Shown piece after piece: positions 1-11,316 of a stretch of 64,000 bases of DNA. The position numbers and the translations under genes were made by a program. Origin of the DNA: Rhytidiadelphus loreus (taxonomy: Eukaryota > Streptophyta > Bryopsida > Hypnales > Hylocomiaceae); assembly GCA_947034895.1 (NCBI GenBank), contig OX344764.1, positions 2,914,001-2,978,000 on the forward strand, given 5' to 3'. The notes under the pieces were generated by a model that saw only the letters and a list, made by a program, of their open reading frames with translations, searched no databases and was not told the origin of the DNA. Each line of letters starts with the position of its first letter. Positions within the stretch are counted from its first letter, which is position 1.

Positions 1-36
1 TAATCATATAATTACTCATTGTAATCTACAGATACC

Positions 37-2874
37 ATGAATCCCACGGCTGCTGATGTCAGTGACTTAGACTTTTCGGACATTGAGGATCAAGTGCCTC
101 AAGAAGTAGTTGTTGACGTTCCCGAATGCGAGGGTCTTCCTCGTAGTTTGTGGAACACAAAGTGTGTAACTCTATACAACCCGGAAGGAGTACTTGTTGG
201 TGAAGGTACCTGTCATAGCGTGAACTCAGACTTGGTGCTTGGAGCGAATGTTCCGCTTGGTGATGCGAACGTGGCTGTTCACCTTTGTAAATCATTTTCT
301 GAGGCTGACATCCCCGAAGAGCAGGTGTACTCATTGATAGTCTGGCCAATCACACTAGTGCACTGCCGAGGAGCAAGTCTGCATGACCATGAAGCCCGAG
401 ATAATTATAACCGATTGCAAGCAAGACTTTTGAACCCACCATCTAGAACATGTGTTCGATCGTATACAAGTGACATTCGAAACCCTCCACGTGAGACATG
501 CATAAAAACAAAAGGTCTTCTCACTCAAGACTCTATCCATGCAGTTTCAAGCAAGGTGTGCTGCAGCAGAAATTGTGTGCAGCCGTTTCCTAGGGAGAAA
601 ATTCGAGCCTTCCGTGAACGCATGTACCAGAATTCTACTTTCAAACATAGAGCTTTCATGAAGACCGATGTGCATAGACAAATGCATCGTGACTATGCAG
701 GGAGAAGGATGGTGACGATTGATGGGATAGATGTTTGCATGCGAGCGTGGATGTACATCTCTGGGGTCCCAGAGTCTACCTTCTACCGCTACCAAGCATA
801 CAAGAAGGAAGGTCGTGAAGCGACGGTTCATGGCAATACTGGACAAGTGAAGACTAGAATGCATACTCAACAAGCTACTGCTACGTTGAAGTGCATTCTT
901 GAAAAAGAGGCAGATCATATGCCACATCGTACTCGGACTCTCAAGTCAGGAGACAAGGTCGTCTCCATGATTCTCCCGGCAACATTTCAATGGAAGGGAC
1001 AGATGGCAAAAATTAATGAAACCAATGCTGCTTTCGGACTCAAGGAGGTCTCTTCATCAAACTTGAGCAAGATTAGATCGTCGCGGTTCTCAGAGTATGA
1101 TGTCAAGAAGCCTGGAGATAATTTTGCTCGCTGCGCAAAATGTGACAAACTTCGAGAGCTTATAAAGGGTACTTTAGCAGGATCACAGACTTGTTTGAAG
1201 TGGCAAATGTTACTTGACAAACATCTGGCTATTGCTCGAGCACATAGGGAATTGTACTATGCAAATCGGTATCGATCTCATAATTTTCCACACGAGTGCT
1301 TGACAATCATGCATGACAAGATGGATCATGCCAAAACAGCTTCTCCTGTTTTCTCACATAAGAGTAAAGAGCTGGATAGCCTCATGAAGTTGCCTTTGTC
1401 TGTGACTGGCATGATTGCACATGGTCATGCTGATGTGCGTTATGCTCATTATGGCTTAGACCTTTTCCCCCACGATTCAAATTACACCATTGGTTCAATG
1501 GCAAAGTTATTGCGAGACCTCGAACAACCACCGAAGTCTTCTTCTCGGCAGTTGTTTGTGAATTCGAGATCTACCTCTTTGTTTGATGCGGTCCTGAAAG
1601 GCTCAGAGATGTATGAAGCCTCGCTACCCCCAGCAACAGACACATTGGTTCCTGCAACACCGTTGCCACCCATTCTTAATGTGCAAATGGATAACGCCAC
1701 AGGGGACAACAAGAACAGATTTGTGTTCGGTTTTTGGTCTCTACTTGTGGCAAACAAAATCTTTCGTGAAATATATGTGAATTTCATGATTGTTGGCCAC
1801 ACGCATGATGACATTGATGTGTTGTTTGGAAGATGGAGCATGCTGTTGAAGAAGGAGAGTTTTCCAACAATCCCTACTCTCATGAAGTCATTCATGGATG
1901 TCGAATCCATTCCCACTATCCCTCACCTTATAGAGGAGGTGCCCGATTTCAAGGGATTTATTGAAGGATCATTTGTAGATGGTGATGACAAACTCATTGG
2001 ACACACCAAGCCACAACAAGTGAAGTTCTACCTAGATTCAGCAGGGTGTCCAGTCATGAAGTACAAACTGTTGTGCACTGATGTAGAATGGCTAGGGGAA
2101 GAAGGTAGAGGCATTAAGTTGTGGAAAGAAGATGTAGGAGGACGGAGTTTGTGGCCTCGTGGAGTACCTTCGTCAGTTCCACAAAGGTCAATGAGAGGCG
2201 TGGAGGACATTCTGAAAGGGATATCTGGATTTGTGAGATATTGGCAAAATTTGTGCGATTCAGATGTAAGTGGAGAGTATCGAAGACGGTATGAGCATTT
2301 GATACACTATTGGCGTGGTGTGAAGGAAGCATTGCTAGAACCAGTAACTCCTTCCTTGGTTTTGAAGGATGGTTTTTGGCCAACTACTCGTGTTGAAGCA
2401 ACTGCTGCTGACGAATTAAATGAAGATGGTGAGGTTCGTGAAGAGTTCGGGGAAGATGACGCCTACGTCGGGCCTTTACGAGGTCGCCCAGAACCATCTT
2501 TCAGGGTCGCTCGAGATCTCTTCGAAGGCTACTTTGTTGCAATTCGACCCGCGGATGGTGATACTCGACCAGTTTGGATTGCAAGGGCTTTGTCTGACCC
2601 TTTTTGTAATCCAAAGAAACCAAATTGTGTGCTCATTCAATATTTTCATCCAACATCCCGAAATGAGGATGTTCAGAACAACTACATAGGATGGGACAGT
2701 GAAAGAGGTTTGCGGTGGAAGGTCGATGAAGCTGAACCACCAGTTTGGGAGGAAACAAACACCTTGATGACAGCATGGAAGTCTCAAATCAGAAGAGATA
2801 CTGTGCAATGCATGATTAAGATTCCGGCGGCTCAAATAGAAGTCATCAACCAAAGTCTTGCATCATATACATGA
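37..2874 (+). CDS. DUF7869-type transposase-like protein, 945 aa
   Basis: Single uninterrupted ORF from ATG to TGA. The N-terminal third has a CCSRNC cluster followed by a region of the kind seen in DUF7869 proteins (VDGxxVCxxAW-like segment, here IDGIDVCMRAW, then a short helix-turn-helix-like stretch ending in STFYRYQ). A CxxC pair lies at residues 366-369. The DUF7869 core follows: an HDKMDHAK segment, QMDNATGDNKNR at about residues 550-561, and VGHTHDDID at about 586-594. The conserved Asp residues suggest an RNase H-like transposase fold. This is family knowledge plus inference; no activity is shown. The C-terminal 200 residues are acidic and less distinctive. No intron signals interrupt the frame. 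The window starts 36 bases before the ATG, so the promoter and any terminal repeats of a parent element cannot be seen. It appears intact, unlike several other genes here. Confidence 0.78.
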   Translation: MNPTAADVSDLDFSDIEDQVPQEVVVDVPECEGLPRSLWNTKCVTLYNPEGVLVGEGTCHSVNSDLVLGANVPLGDANVAVHLCKSFSEADIPEEQVYSLIVWPITLVHCRGASLHDHEARDNYNRLQARLLNPPSRTCVRSYTSDIRNPPRETCIKTKGLLTQDSIHAVSSKVCCSRNCVQPFPREKIRAFRERMYQNSTFKHRAFMKTDVHRQMHRDYAGRRMVTIDGIDVCMRAWMYISGVPESTFYRYQAYKKEGREATVHGNTGQVKTRMHTQQATATLKCILEKEADHMPHRTRTLKSGDKVVSMILPATFQWKGQMAKINETNAAFGLKEVSSSNLSKIRSSRFSEYDVKKPGDNFARCAKCDKLRELIKGTLAGSQTCLKWQMLLDKHLAIARAHRELYYANRYRSHNFPHECLTIMHDKMDHAKTASPVFSHKSKELDSLMKLPLSVTGMIAHGHADVRYAHYGLDLFPHDSNYTIGSMAKLLRDLEQPPKSSSRQLFVNSRSTSLFDAVLKGSEMYEASLPPATDTLVPATPLPPILNVQMDNATGDNKNRFVFGFWSLLVANKIFREIYVNFMIVGHTHDDIDVLFGRWSMLLKKESFPTIPTLMKSFMDVESIPTIPHLIEEVPDFKGFIEGSFVDGDDKLIGHTKPQQVKFYLDSAGCPVMKYKLLCTDVEWLGEEGRGIKLWKEDVGGRSLWPRGVPSSVPQRSMRGVEDILKGISGFVRYWQNLCDSDVSGEYRRRYEHLIHYWRGVKEALLEPVTPSLVLKDGFWPTTRVEATAADELNEDGEVREEFGEDDAYVGPLRGRPEPSFRVARDLFEGYFVAIRPADGDTRPVWIARALSDPFCNPKKPNCVLIQYFHPTSRNEDVQNNYIGWDSERGLRWKVDEAEPPVWEETNTLMTAWKSQIRRDTVQCMIKIPAAQIEVINQSLASYT

Positions 2875-3313
2875 TATTTGAAGTTTAATATGAATTGATG
2901 GTGTGAATTTGGTTTAATTATGATTTTACCAACTTCTTCATTCATATAACAGATGTGTTTTTTATATATTTATGTAGTGTAGGTTTCATTTGATTTTTTA
3001 CTAATTTAATTTTTGCTGCTATATAGATGTTTTGGAGTGTGTTTTTTGTTTTTAGATGACAATGAAATGTTCATACGGTATTTATATACTTCCTATTATA
3101 TTGTCGTGTTTAGTTTATCATAGTTTTTCAATTTGTTTTTTGTTTTTTGTATCAATGAGTATATTTCATTTGAAATTATATTAGTAATTATTCCAAAAAA
3201 AGTGGAGTGGACATATCCACTTTTTATTTTGATAATGTGTAAAGTACTTGTCACATTTTGGGTAGGGGTTGGTTGGTGTTACGACTTTCCTGCCTGCGAA
3301 GCTCACTTAGGAG
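2875..3313. other. AT-rich region downstream of the DUF7869 gene
   Basis: T-rich, non-coding sequence with no supported gene. It probably holds the 3' UTR and polyadenylation region of the upstream gene; several TGTTT/TTTTT runs are present but no single signal stands out. Confidence 0.5.
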
Positions 3314-3429
3314 CACCAAGTCATGTTTTTCTGTCATGCGCTCATACGAATTCAACAGGAATCGAACCCGGACCGCGTGGATGAGATAAATAACCCCTTA
3401 CAACCAACCACGGAGCTCATGACTTGGTG
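3314..3429 (-). repeat. tRNA-derived SINE-like unit with A- and B-box
   Basis: On the minus strand the interval reads like a tRNA-derived Pol III promoter. A perfect B box (GGTTCGATTCC) lies at 3358-3368 and an A-box-like TGGTTGGTTG at about 3402-3411. The unit is bounded by a perfect 12-bp inverted repeat (CACCAAGTCATG at 3314-3325 and CATGACTTGGTG at 3418-3429). It does not fold as a convincing functional tRNA because the acceptor and anticodon arms are not recognisable, so a SINE or decayed tRNA is the better call. Confidence 0.5.
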
Positions 3430-3889
3430 TCTAGCGTAGGACCTAATCTTTACTTATATGAATTTGAAGACTAGTATTATACAGAACAAAATCAATTGTA
3501 CATATATCTGACTATCAAAACTCTCATTTTAATGGAAACTACACTTTGCAACTAATAGATTTTGTGTTTATGAATGGATATTGGCTAGATTTAAAACTCA
3601 ATTGTTAACGTCTAAATGGACTACTTCATTTTGAGAGGGTCCGATCCTCCCATTTTAATGAATATAGTGTTCTTACGGCGAAGCTTTGACCTCCTACGTA
3701 CTTTAGTTCCAAAGTTTAGTTCCCAAGACCTTCTTGGGAAAAGACAAAGTTTAGCCCCCAAGAGTGTTTAGGTGGTAGAAAGGCGTAGAAAAGAACCCCC
3801 GTCACAAGTAGCTTCGTTCCAAAATTTCTAGCTTATTTTCTACGACGGCGAAGCTTTGACCTTTCACCATCCGATTTTAATTGTGTGAG
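3430..3889. other. Non-coding, with short direct repeats
   Basis: No gene. An 18-bp direct repeat (ACGGCGAAGCTTTGACCT) occurs at 3675-3692 and 3845-3862. A small perfect hairpin (CCCAAGA-CCT-TCTTGGG) lies at 3722-3738. The 25 bases at 3647-3671 recur exactly at 28811-28835, so this is probably debris of a dispersed repeat. Confidence 0.5.
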
Positions 3890-4370
3890 TGGGTTCCCAT
3901 ACGGGAACCCGGAAAAAGAGATTGTGGGAAAGAGGGGTCCAGCCCCTAAGGGTGAACCAGCCCGTAAGGGAGTCCAGCTCGTAGGGGGAGGGAGTCTAGC
4001 CAGTAAGGGGGGTCAGTCTGGGTAACCAGCCCGTAAGGGAGTCCAGCTTGTAGGGGGAAGGGAATCCAGCCAGTAAGGGGGGTCAGTCCAGGTAACCAGC
4101 CGTAAGGGAGTCCAGCCAGTAAGGGGGGGTCAGTCCGGATAACCAGCCGTCAGGGGGGTCAGTCCGGGTGCCAACGTCGGGGGTCAGTCCGGGTACCAGC
4201 TCATTAGGGGGAGGGGAGCCCAGCTCGTCGGGGGGAAGGGAGCCCAATTCGTCGGGGGGGAAGGGAGCCCAGCTCGTCGGGGGGAAGGGAGTCCAGTTTG
4301 TCAGGGGGAAGGGAGTCCAGCCCATAGGGGGTCCAGCTCGTGGGGGGGTGGGGGAAAATAAATTTGGGAA
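3890..4370. repeat. G-rich minisatellite, ~20-27 bp units
   Basis: Degenerate tandem repeats built around 'gggagtccagctcgtaggggg'-like units (GGGAAGGGAG followed by CCAGCTCGT). The plus strand carries many G3-G7 runs, so it could form G-quadruplexes. The ORFs across it are repetitive (PSSSGG-, PPDELG-type) and are shadows of the repeat. Confidence 0.75.
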
Positions 4371-5059
4371 GAGAAGTTAGAATTAGAGGGGGTAAGGGGG
4401 AATCAAGGGCCTTGGCCGAGGGGAGAGAAACACAAGAGGAAGACTCCGCTCTAAGAACTCCAACCTGCACGCACGTCCTCACCACAACATCACTCCAACA
4501 TCTAATGGGAGAGGGTTAGGGGAGATGAGAGGCTAAATAGGAAGGCAAGGAAGAAGATGACCAAGAGTAGCCTTGGTTAGTGTGCACGGAAATCTCCCAA
4601 AGTCCCCCACGGCCATTAGAAGGAGGATTAGGATGACGCAAAGATGACAACGTAAGGTGGTAGTTAGGTTTGCAAGAAGTTAGCGTCATAGTTGTAAAGA
4701 CCCCCATTAAAGGGGTGGTTGGGAATAGTACCAAGGCAAAAGAAAGGAGGAGATAAGGAGAAGGAAGAATGCCTTAGGGTATTAGAGTGTAATAATTCTT
4801 TCTACAACTAAGCCGTAGGCATTTGAACCCCTCAAAATACGTTTCTACTATGGAATACGAGCACGCGGCCGGAGGTATGGAGGAAAATGTCGCGCATGCC
4901 AACAACGATCAGGTGAGTCAGTAAATTAATCCCCAGTGTTTCCCTTTTAATTTGTGCTAAATCCTGTTAGAGCAGTGATTAATGTCGATTAGCCAATAGG
5001 GATTAGGGTGGACCTTAAGTTTAGACATAGAAGTTTATCGATAGGGCTATAAGTATCTA
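4371..5059. other. No gene recognised
   Basis: Mixed composition. No long ORF with protein-like composition and no RNA gene seen. Confidence 0.4.
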
Positions 5060-5590
5060 ACCCCTCTCAACCTAGAAGTTGACCATAAAAGTAGCCAAGT
5101 AGATTAGAAGATTAAATTAGGAAAAAAGATAAATTAAACTAGAAGATTGAATTAGGAAAAAAGATAAATTAGATTAGAAGATTAAATTAGGAAAAAAGAT
5201 AAATTAGATTAGAAGATTAAATTAGAAAAAAAAAGATAAATTAAACTAGAAGATTAAATTAGGAAAAAAGATAAATTAGATTAGAAGATTAAATTAGAAA
5301 AAAAAGATAAATTAAACTAGAAGATTAAATTAGGAAAAAAGATAAATTAGATTAGAAAATAAATTAGGAAAAAAGATAAATTAAATTAGAAAATAAATTA
5401 GGAAAAAAGATAAGTTAAATTAGAAGATAAATTAGATCATTTAAATTAGAAGATAAACTAGATAATTTAAATCAGAAGATAAATTAGATCAATTAAATTA
5501 GAAGATTAAATTAGGAAGTAATTTAGATAAATTAAATTAGAAAATTAAATTAGGGAAAAAGATAACTTAGATTAGGAAGAGACCCAATCA
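5060..5590. repeat. AT-rich tandem array, unit ~35 bp
   Basis: Tandem copies of a purine-biased unit containing GATTAAATTAGGAAAAAAG and GATAAATTAGATTAGAA. The array is regular from about 5100 to 5400 and degenerates into shorter units to about 5590. Alternating 'attagatt' and 'aaactag' variants suggest higher-order pairs of units. Confidence 0.8.
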
Positions 5591-8405
5591 ACTCAGGAGA
5601 CCATGGAAGGGACTTAGATAATCCCTCCTCAGTCCTAGGGGAGGTCAATTAGCCTCAGATTCCCATAGATTAGGATAGATTCGGTGGTAGTTCGCATAAG
5701 TTGCCGTTAGGGGACGGTTATCCCGAACTATTCCCTCGCCAATTGGGGACAACTCCATTGTCACCCGCGGAAACTAGGAACTTAGAAAAGAAGATCCATT
5801 GCTTGGAAGGCACAATGGACCGACGTTTAGTCACCCGTTAGGTTAGAATTTAGTTAACCCCTAGAACCTGGTTGTGTCCGATTAATTACCAAGGGTGGGT
5901 AATTAAGCGCCCACAATAAGCGATGTGAAAGTTGCAAAGAGTTGTGTTTTGTGGGCAATTATGACATTTTTTTGAAAAAAAACATATAGCATTATTTTTT
6001 TAATTCAATTTTTACAATTTTTCAAAACAAAAATGTTCGTAGAGAATAGATTACTTACTAAAACAATTTGAACATTAGGATTGACATATTTCAAATCCAT
6101 TATTGAATTGTTAACAATTCAATATTTCCTCTATTTTGTACCTACTTCGACTTAATAAATTTTTCAAGAATGAAAATTGTTAAAAAATGGTTTGAATTGT
6201 TTTTCATATATAAAAACCCAAGGTTGCTAGCAAACAAATCTTTGTATGTGTCAATCAAAACTCATGGTGATCTATATAAGAGTCAAGCAATGGATTCTAG
6301 TGCTTCTGATTAGTCATTGGTCACCACCAAATTTTGTACTCCCAAGATCATGATGCCTACAAGCTCTCGACTTGTGGAGGTTTTGAGAAATTTTCAATGG
6401 CATTTTTAATGCTTTATTAGGGTCAATTTACACCAACGTGGGGCTAAGTGACCATAAAAACTCAAAGGTATTCCACTTTCAAGAGGTGACCATGAGAGGT
6501 AGGAGCCTAAGGAAAAAAATAGACTAGATTTGGTATTGTGAATTGGAAGACCAATTAAGTAAACAAAATCTATAGTTGTGAGATTTTAGGCAATCATAGT
6601 CTCTTAAAATTTCATTAGGCCTATTTCAAAGACGTGGGCAAGATGGAGAGCTTGGAGTAAATTGACCCTTAGATTGCATACTTTTTATTTGCCTACCTAG
6701 TGGTGAGGATCAACATGCTATGACAATTAATTCATTAAATTTGGAAAAAATAACAAGGTAGATATAAAAAATAGAAAGATTTGATTTTTTCCATTCAATT
6801 AATTCAAAAAGTAATATCCCAAATAAATTTAACATCTATTTAAAAAATCTTTTTGGCTAACTATGATTGTTGAATATAATATGCTTTTGAATGCCTTATT
6901 CTTAGGTTGTATATGCACGCAAATAAATTGAAAATTGATGATAATTAATTAAACAACTTCTAATTCAACGGGGGTTAAAAATTCATAATTTTCTAAATTC
7001 ACTCTTGAAAATCAGATCTTAATCCTTCAAACTAACGATTTATGGTTTGAAAATAATTATATTTCATTATAATTTGAAAAGTACAATACACATAGTACAA
7101 AATTACACACACGTATGTGTTATATAACCAAAGAAGAACAATGCATGTATTGTGTATTGGTAAAGAATATGAAGAAAAAAACTCACATTTTAACTAAAGT
7201 TTATAAATCCATTGCTAATAAAAACATGAGACCCAACTTAATTCAATCCTTTAATAATGCATGCTTTTAGTAAATTGAAAACTTAATCCTATTAGAAAAA
7301 TGAAGGTTACTATAGGGCCTTTTGCGTAGTCATTAAAACTATTAACACTACTGGTTATATGTACTCACAAAGTGTTGAATACTTATTTAAAGAGTACTCA
7401 TTACAAATAAAACCCTCCTCAAAGTGATAATGACAACCTTTGTGGCATCCCAAGGGACAATGGCAAACATAGTTGACATGGAATTAGACCAATTTGGCAC
7501 CAAGAATCAATGATGGCCTTCGTCTTGGGCTAATGATCAATGCATGGTGGCTTATTAAAAATGGTTGGTTGCATCACAAATGCCATTTGGCTTCAACATG
7601 GAGTGACATATTCCACTTCAAAGTAGGGTCACAAGTGATAATTACCATTTTCACCTCAAACTCTCTATTCATGGGTATTATGTGACATATAAGTTAAGTA
7701 CCGAGGATTTGTCTCAAAGAGCACATATGTAGGGAGCCCAATGCATGTCCTTACCTTACACAACATGTTTAGTGAATTTCATTAAATTGACACAATTCCT
7801 ATACTAAAATTGTGACATCTATGTATGTAAATATATAAAATCTAGAATAGGCATAAATCTTTGTTTTAGAATGCTTAGAATATTTGTTCTAAAGCGGGGC
7901 CAAAGTATTGGAATACCACCAATTTAATGAAAGATGATACACAATCAATCAAACATTCTTCCAAAACAACCTTGGAAATACAAATTCTTCCACTATTAGA
8001 ACTAAAGAATCCAAAAGCTAGTTGTAGAAATGAATCATTAGAAGACATTTGACGGCTTCGAAAGACCGTGAGTTATCAAGGCTTGTGAACGTCCCAAACT
8101 GTACTTTAATTGCGACAGTCAGCTGTGTGATGTGGATGAGACCCGGCCATGTCAAATCTTGGGGGAAAAAAAAATTTAATTTAATTTTTTTTGCATTCTA
8201 AGAACTAAATTTTTTTTTTCTTCTAGATTTCTTATCCAAGTACCAAAATCTAGAAGCAAATATAAGGCCTTATTCATTAAATTGAGACAAAATGGTCTTT
8301 TTGAGACTTTGCAAAATGGAGAGCGAAGATCCTTGCAATATTAGTTGTTGAAGTCAACAATAAATGAAGCACGACTAACACCAATCATAGAGTTTTTTGT
8401 AGCAG
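5591..8405. other. AT-rich non-coding stretch
   Basis: No supported gene. The ORF at 7494-7685 has no recognisable domain or splice context and I do not call it. Confidence 0.5.
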
Positions 8406-8648
8406 GTGCCCGAAATAATTGGCTCCAAGCGAGACAAGTGCAACAACAATCGGAAAGACAGGAAACATTTACTCGCACAAATTGCCCTAAATGAAGCAAA
8501 GTATAGAGAAGCGAGTCCATTTAAATTCAATAAGCCCGAACTCCTCGAGGTACCAAGAAGACAAAAAGTATGTAAGTCTTGTCTGCACAAAAAGGCACCC
8601 GAAGTTATGAATTACGAAGTGCTCCATCTATTAATAATGCCAGTCTAG
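8406..8648 (+). CDS. Possible orphan exon, unknown function
   Basis: An 80-codon open stretch follows a possible splice acceptor (ttttttgtagcag). Composition is protein-like and charged, with a short CKSCLHKK motif that could bind zinc. No partner exon was found, and the plus orientation is opposite to the nearest gene. It may be a fossil exon. Weakly supported. Confidence 0.25.
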   Translation: MPEIIGSKRDKCNNNRKDRKHLLAQIALNEAKYREASPFKFNKPELLEVPRRQKVCKSCLHKKAPEVMNYEVLHLLIMPV

Positions 8649-8779
8649 GAAGGGAGAGGCTCACTATACATAAGGCACTCTTGTTATCAACACGAATTTG
8701 TATGCACTATCTACGTTCATGCTATTTATAGTAAGAAGGACAGAGGATCCCAAGCCATACAAAAAATTGCCCATCGGCG

Positions 8780-9715
8780 TTATGCGTCGGTGTTGGCTAT
8801 GTCTTTGCTCTTCGCCGCCTCTAGCGCTTTCAGTTTCGCTAGTCCCTTGAAGATATCGTCGCGTCGAGAACGATGGTGGGGCCTACTCTCAGCATCTAGT
8901 GCCATGCAGACGCCTGCACTCTGAGATCCACTCCCCTTACGCTTCAGATCGCGAGAACTTCGAGTAACTTGAGAAGTAGAGGGCGATTTGGACCCACAAA
9001 GAGGCGGCTTCGGGAGGAATGCATTCACATCGCCTTTGTATGGAGGTCCACTTCTAATCGATATAGAGTACACAGAGCGGCGTTGGTCCCTAATAACCCT
9101 TTGACAAAAAATGGAATTGGTGGAAGGTCGTCGTCTACCTCTAGCGGACGTTGAGGGCCGAGCCAGATTATTCTCGACCCGAAGTAATTGAGGTCCAACC
9201 TGCGGACCAACTTGTTCGCTCTTCGTGTACCCTCCCGAAGATGACATCCGCATAAAATCTCTAACGGGAACAGACCGAGGCACTTCGGAGCCCAGGAGGT
9301 TATCATCGAGTCGAGGACCCACTGAAGCTCCGCCGACAAATAGGTTCAGTTTCCGGTTCGTCATAGTGTCTACTCACGAAGCTGGCGAGAATGATCCTCT
9401 TTGAGTCGACGATGTTTGCTTGATCGGGGACGGGGAGGCGACGGGCGTTCGTCCGTGGCCGCGACTGGGAGGACTATCCACGACGCCGTCTTCAATGTCC
9501 CCCTTGAAGTAGTCTATAGCGGCTGACGCGGCATCAGCGGCTGAGCGCAACATGTACAGTTTGGACACCGGCGCAGGTCCGCAACTCCCTCCTGCTGAAT
9601 CCGAGCCGTTGGAGAGCGACCTTTCCGACCCGGAAAGCAAGCTTCTAGTGAGCCTCCGCTTGGGTGTTGGCAAATTCAGATTAGGAGCCCGAACTTGGAA
9701 GTAGCATATACTCAA
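8780..9715 (-). CDS. Locus 1 3' module: Ser/Pro/Arg-rich exon(s) downstream of the FCP1-like exon
   Basis: One reading frame interrupted by a single in-frame TGA (9374-9376), giving two open pieces (9715-9374 and 9364-8780). The first contains VVDSPPSRG followed by TPVASPSPIK. Locus 2 has the matching VVDSPPDRK and PVSCSPSPLR at 59.0-58.9 kb, so the module is conserved between paralogues and is likely coding. The rest is Ser/Arg-rich and disordered, ending in a LKALEAAK segment that resembles LKALEKM in locus 2. The TGA could be a CGA-to-TGA mutation, or lie in a small intron starting at GTGAGTAG. Whether this module joins the upstream FCP1 exon, which has its own stop, or is a separate gene is unresolved. 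No enzymatic domain is recognised. A locus-1-type dyad overlaps the coding sequence at 9301-9319. Confidence 0.45.
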
Positions 9716-9945
9716 TTACAAGAGACCAATAGACAATATCCACCAAGGAAAGAACGGCAAGGGAAGCAGGTAAATAGTAATCCAAAAAGGAAAACCACAT
9801 AAAGAAACAAGCGGAGCGGGAATGCGAAGACATAGAAAAGCTAGGTCCAAACTGAATATATTATTTACAAAAGAACATAGCATACAAGATTATAAAATAC
9901 AAAACGTAATTATTGTTCGGCGAACGTGGGTTCTACCGCGTTACT

Positions 9946-10782
9946 CTACGTCCTACGACGGCCTCTTCCAATGACCAAATTCACTGCCGGCAGTTCGTAA
10001 CGGGCTCCCACGTTGTGTGCGGATTCTCTCATGGCATCTACAATTCGCGCGTGATTGTAGTCCCTAGCTACCAGGGGCTCGAGCCCAATCCGGTTGGCCT
10101 CTACGTACTCTCGCAGTCTCTCCGGTTGGCAGTCCGAGATGAGACGCCGGAGCCACGGCAGGAGGTCTCCCATGAGGAAGTTGTCCCTCCGCTTGGTGTG
10201 ACTCCAAGTTTCGAGAATCACGGTGTTTCCCCTCTCATTACAGATCCCCTTCTCGGGGGAGTCATCGATGAGGAGGGTGTTGTCCGTAGTGAAAGAAGTG
10301 TCCCCGCTGGGATTCATGAACAAGGTCTCGGACAGAACCTTCATGAAGACACCTTTGGTGCCAAAATGAAGAAAATTTCCCGGAGACACCTCTATTTTTT
10401 TGCACTGATTCTGGCTCAACACATCGTAGGGGGACCCACCCCCGCTGAACAGGTGTCCAGCAATGGGTTCCGTGTTCGACTTGAACATGGCGCTCCATAC
10501 TAGCACCTTGTTCGCGATGTTGGAAACCTCTCGCAGGAAGCCCTCTAAATTCTGTCGAGCAAATACAGCCTTGGGTCCGACGATGGTGGGGTTTCTATGG
10601 CAGAGAACTTTGTCTTCGAGTTGGTAGGGTTGGAATTTTCCATTCGTGCCATACGCCCTGGTGGCGACTTGGCAGAGCACCCCATTCAAGTCGAAGACAA
10701 TGTTCAGCCACTTCCTCCGCGGTAGGGGCACTAGAGGCGCTACATTCCTCGGGACAACCTCTCTCTCGTCCTTCGATTCTAC
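9946..10782 (-). CDS. Locus 1 FCP1/NIF-like HAD phosphatase exon
   Basis: Exon opens after acceptor ..gatcag at 10783 and ends at TAG (9946-9948). The frame is continuous with exon 11317-12357 (phase 0). The domain is of the FCP1/SCP (NIF) HAD type: hydrophobic strand then FDLNGVLC (nucleophile Asp; the second Asp of the usual DxDx motif is Asn), VLVWSAM (motif II Ser), and LLIDDSPEKG (motif IV DDSP). Family members dephosphorylate Ser in RNA polymerase II tails or other proteins. With the D-to-N change, as in plant DLNG-type members, activity cannot be assumed. A TGTAA-like polyadenylation signal lies about 80 bp downstream on the minus strand. Locus 2 has a clear paralogue at 59401-60198. 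Confidence 0.7.
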   Translation of the reverse strand, partial: VESKDEREVVPRNVAPLVPLPRRKWLNIVFDLNGVLCQVATRAYGTNGKFQPYQLEDKVLCHRNPTIVGPKAVFARQNLEGFLREVSNIANKVLVWSAMFKSNTEPIAGHLFSGGGSPYDVLSQNQCKKIEVSPGNFLHFGTKGVFMKVLSETLFMNPSGDTSFTTDNTLLIDDSPEKGICNERGNTVILETWSHTKRRDNFLMGDLLPWLRRLISDCQPERLREYVEANRIGLEPLVARDYNHARIVDAMRESAHNVGARYELPAVNLVIGRGRRRT

Positions 10783-11316
10783 CTGATCAAGTCAAGACAA
10801 CATAGAAATAGAATTACTTGATTGAACGCAGAATCATGTGAGCCAGAAAACGGGAAGGAACAGTGAAATCCACTAATCGTTTGCTTGTTCCCGTTAGGGT
10901 GTGCTTTCATAGGCAGCGGACGATGCACGCTTTTATGTTTTTTGAGCTGAGCAAAAAAACATGGAAAGCAAAAGACAATTAGACTTTTGAGTCCGTATTT
11001 TGTAATTTCAACCGATATCTTTTATTTACAAGTGAAATATATTACATACATATTTTTTTGTTTTCATCTAGAGCCGCCAAAACTATACACTCATATCTAT
11101 GCTACACTAGTCTACACGCATTGCAGCCACAGACGAGTTCGCCGTCCGCGCCCGATCAATCAAGGAGTGGCCACGCCATCCTGTCAGGCATCATGCATCC
11201 GAATGAGATTTCAGACCTATGAGAAGACTTCTGTTGCCACTCACAAAACAAGACAATCATGCATGACTCTGCGTATGCGAGAGTCAATCAAAACTGTAAG
11301 GATCTGGTGGTTGTAC

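Noticed and set aside
3330..3429. Functional tRNA gene
   Set aside because: A and B boxes are present but no clean cloverleaf or anticodon stem could be drawn.
4083..4485. Pro/Gly-rich ORFs (PPDELG, SSGGKG repeats)
   Set aside because: Shadows of the G-rich minisatellite.
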